Source of the DNA: Bacteroides propionicigenes
GTDB taxonomy: Bacteria; Bacteroidota; Bacteroidia; Bacteroidales; Bacteroidaceae
Direction: 5' to 3'
NCBI RefSeq assembly: GCF_018390535.1
Contig: NZ_JAHBBW010000001.1
Coordinates: forward strand, 124,001-188,000
DNA length: 64,000 nt
Shown: one piece after another, positions 63,305 through 64,000 of the stretch
Layout: the number at the start of each line of letters is the position of its first letter
How positions within the stretch are numbered: the first letter of the stretch is position 1
Program-made: the position numbers and the translations under genes
Notes under the pieces: model-generated
The model's input: the letters and a program-made list of their open reading frames with translations, nothing else
What the model was told of the DNA's origin: nothing
Database searches by the model: none

Positions 63305-63562
63305 ATGAACGTAACAATCGAACACGTCTTTTGCCGCTATAGCGATGAAGCGGAAGAAATCTATTTCCGAATCATGAACACGATTCTTTTTGCAACTGAC
63401 GAAACCGAACTTCGGGCAAGTATGGAACGCTTGAAGAACGAAACCACGCTCGACGACTATTTCATATTCGGATACGGAGCACACCATATCTGGATAAAGC
63501 AACGGCGACCGAGCGATAAAAACAGGATTTTCAAACATCGGATTATGGTAGCCCATTTCTGA
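63305..63562 (+). CDS. 85-residue conserved hypothetical protein, paralogue of 32197-32454
   Basis: 85 residues from the ATG at 63305 (the frame opens 12 codons earlier, inside the preceding gene). Core LDDYFIFGYGAHHIWIKQ lines up with LDKFFLYGFGSHHFYLHQ of the gene at 32197, and both proteins have the same length, so they are diverged copies. Last gene of the module. The 150 bases after it hold no gene before the second repeat copy begins. Confidence 0.75.
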   Translation: MNVTIEHVFCRYSDEAEEIYFRIMNTILFATDETELRASMERLKNETTLDDYFIFGYGAHHIWIKQRRPSDKNRIFKHRIMVAHF

Positions 63563-63712
63563 CAGGAACAGGCAAAAGACCTCCAATGCGCTTTGCGGGC
63601 TGAACCGGAACTACCAGCTTCAGCCCGTTCCTCTTTCTCGCAATAGACATGCTGGCACAATCCCCCTTTTATCCTCACGATCAATTTTTATACTGCCCCG
63701 GAATACCCGTTT

Positions 63713-64000
63713 ATATTTCTCTTTTCGCTGCAAACCCTTTTTATCGCCCATCAACCTTTTACACGAGACCTTCTCTTCCCTGTGTTCGCACATCGCTTTC
63801 GGGCTGCCTGATATAAATTGTGTCGCAAAGGTACTTGTCATGCCGTTCTTGTATGCAAGGTCAAAGCCTGACGGTTCACGACAAAATCTCCACCCTCCGC
63901 TTCGCACGGGTAGTATTTAATCGTGAAACCTTGCATAAAGAGCTATGACACCTTTCGAGGCGACATAATTAAATCAGGCCCGAAAGTAGCAGGTGCTACA
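63713..64000 (+). repeat. 288-bp direct repeat, right copy (to window edge)
   Basis: Second copy of 61831-62118, in the same orientation, 1.9 kb further on. It reaches the window edge at the matching hairpin GTAGC-aggt-GCTAC. By analogy, another small-gene operon is expected just beyond the window. Confidence 0.85.
63852..63937 (+). ncRNA. Structured leader element, copy 3
   Basis: Same fold as the copy at 61970: outer stem 63852-63861 with 63928-63937, inner stem TTCACGA (63875-63881) with TCGTGAA (63921-63927). Differences from copy 2 fall mostly in loops (for example CCGCTTCGCA for CCGTTCCGCA). Confidence 0.55.

Overview
The window reads as a Bacteroides-type gut bacterium (order Bacteroidales). 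The evidence is SusC/SusD pairs, a hybrid two-component regulator, promoters of the Bacteroides form (TAnnTTTG near -7, TTTG or TTG near -33), and a CTnDOT-family conjugative transposon carrying tet(Q). No rRNA, tRNA or CRISPR array was seen.

Positions 1-26958 hold a polysaccharide utilisation locus for acetylated glucuronoxylan. A hybrid two-component sensor/regulator (partial, running off the left edge) faces away from three enzyme units. The first is susC-susD-GH115-GH67 (2794-12399, +). The second is sialate-O-acetylesterase-like esterase-GH10 (12551-15589, -). The third is GH35-esterase-GPH transporter-GH10/GH43 fusion-GH43-GH67 (16031-26799, +). All three promoters have upstream repeats resembling ATGTAACA spaced 21 bp apart, and in each the last repeat lies 59 bp before the -7 element, which suggests one shared activator. 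Surface lipoprotein xylanases would cut the chain and SusCD would import oligosaccharides. GH115/GH67 and the esterases would remove uronic acid and acetyl groups. The MFS carrier and a GH43 without a signal peptide would finish the job in the cytoplasm. A DASS/SLC13-type anion permease follows (26959-28818, -).

Positions 28.9-29.3 kb look like the junction with the conjugative element, since base composition rises from host-like to GC-richer there. The element then shows a small-gene operon with PcfK- and PcfJ-like proteins (29966-33648, +) and a lysozyme with a full traQ-to-traA set (33700-47282, -). An oriT-like intergenic region and mobA-mobB-mobC follow (47992-51755, +). Next come an Abi_2/HEPN-like gene and a RibD/DHFR-like gene behind a long structured leader with an intrinsic terminator. 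The tetQ-rteA-rteB operon lies at 53723-59329 (-). To its right are a short inverted-repeat element, a helicase gene cut off at its 5' side (breakpoint about 61380), an AT-rich segment with its own promoter, and a second small-gene module (62153-63562). That module is flanked by 288-bp direct repeats.

The most novel-looking signals are three. One is a three-copy leader element with a covarying stem (29724-29795, 61970-62055, 63852-63937). Another is the attenuator-like leader of the RibD/DHFR-like gene. The third is the 21-bp-phased operator shared by the three xylan promoters. All functional statements come from reading the sequence and recalled family knowledge; no database search was run.
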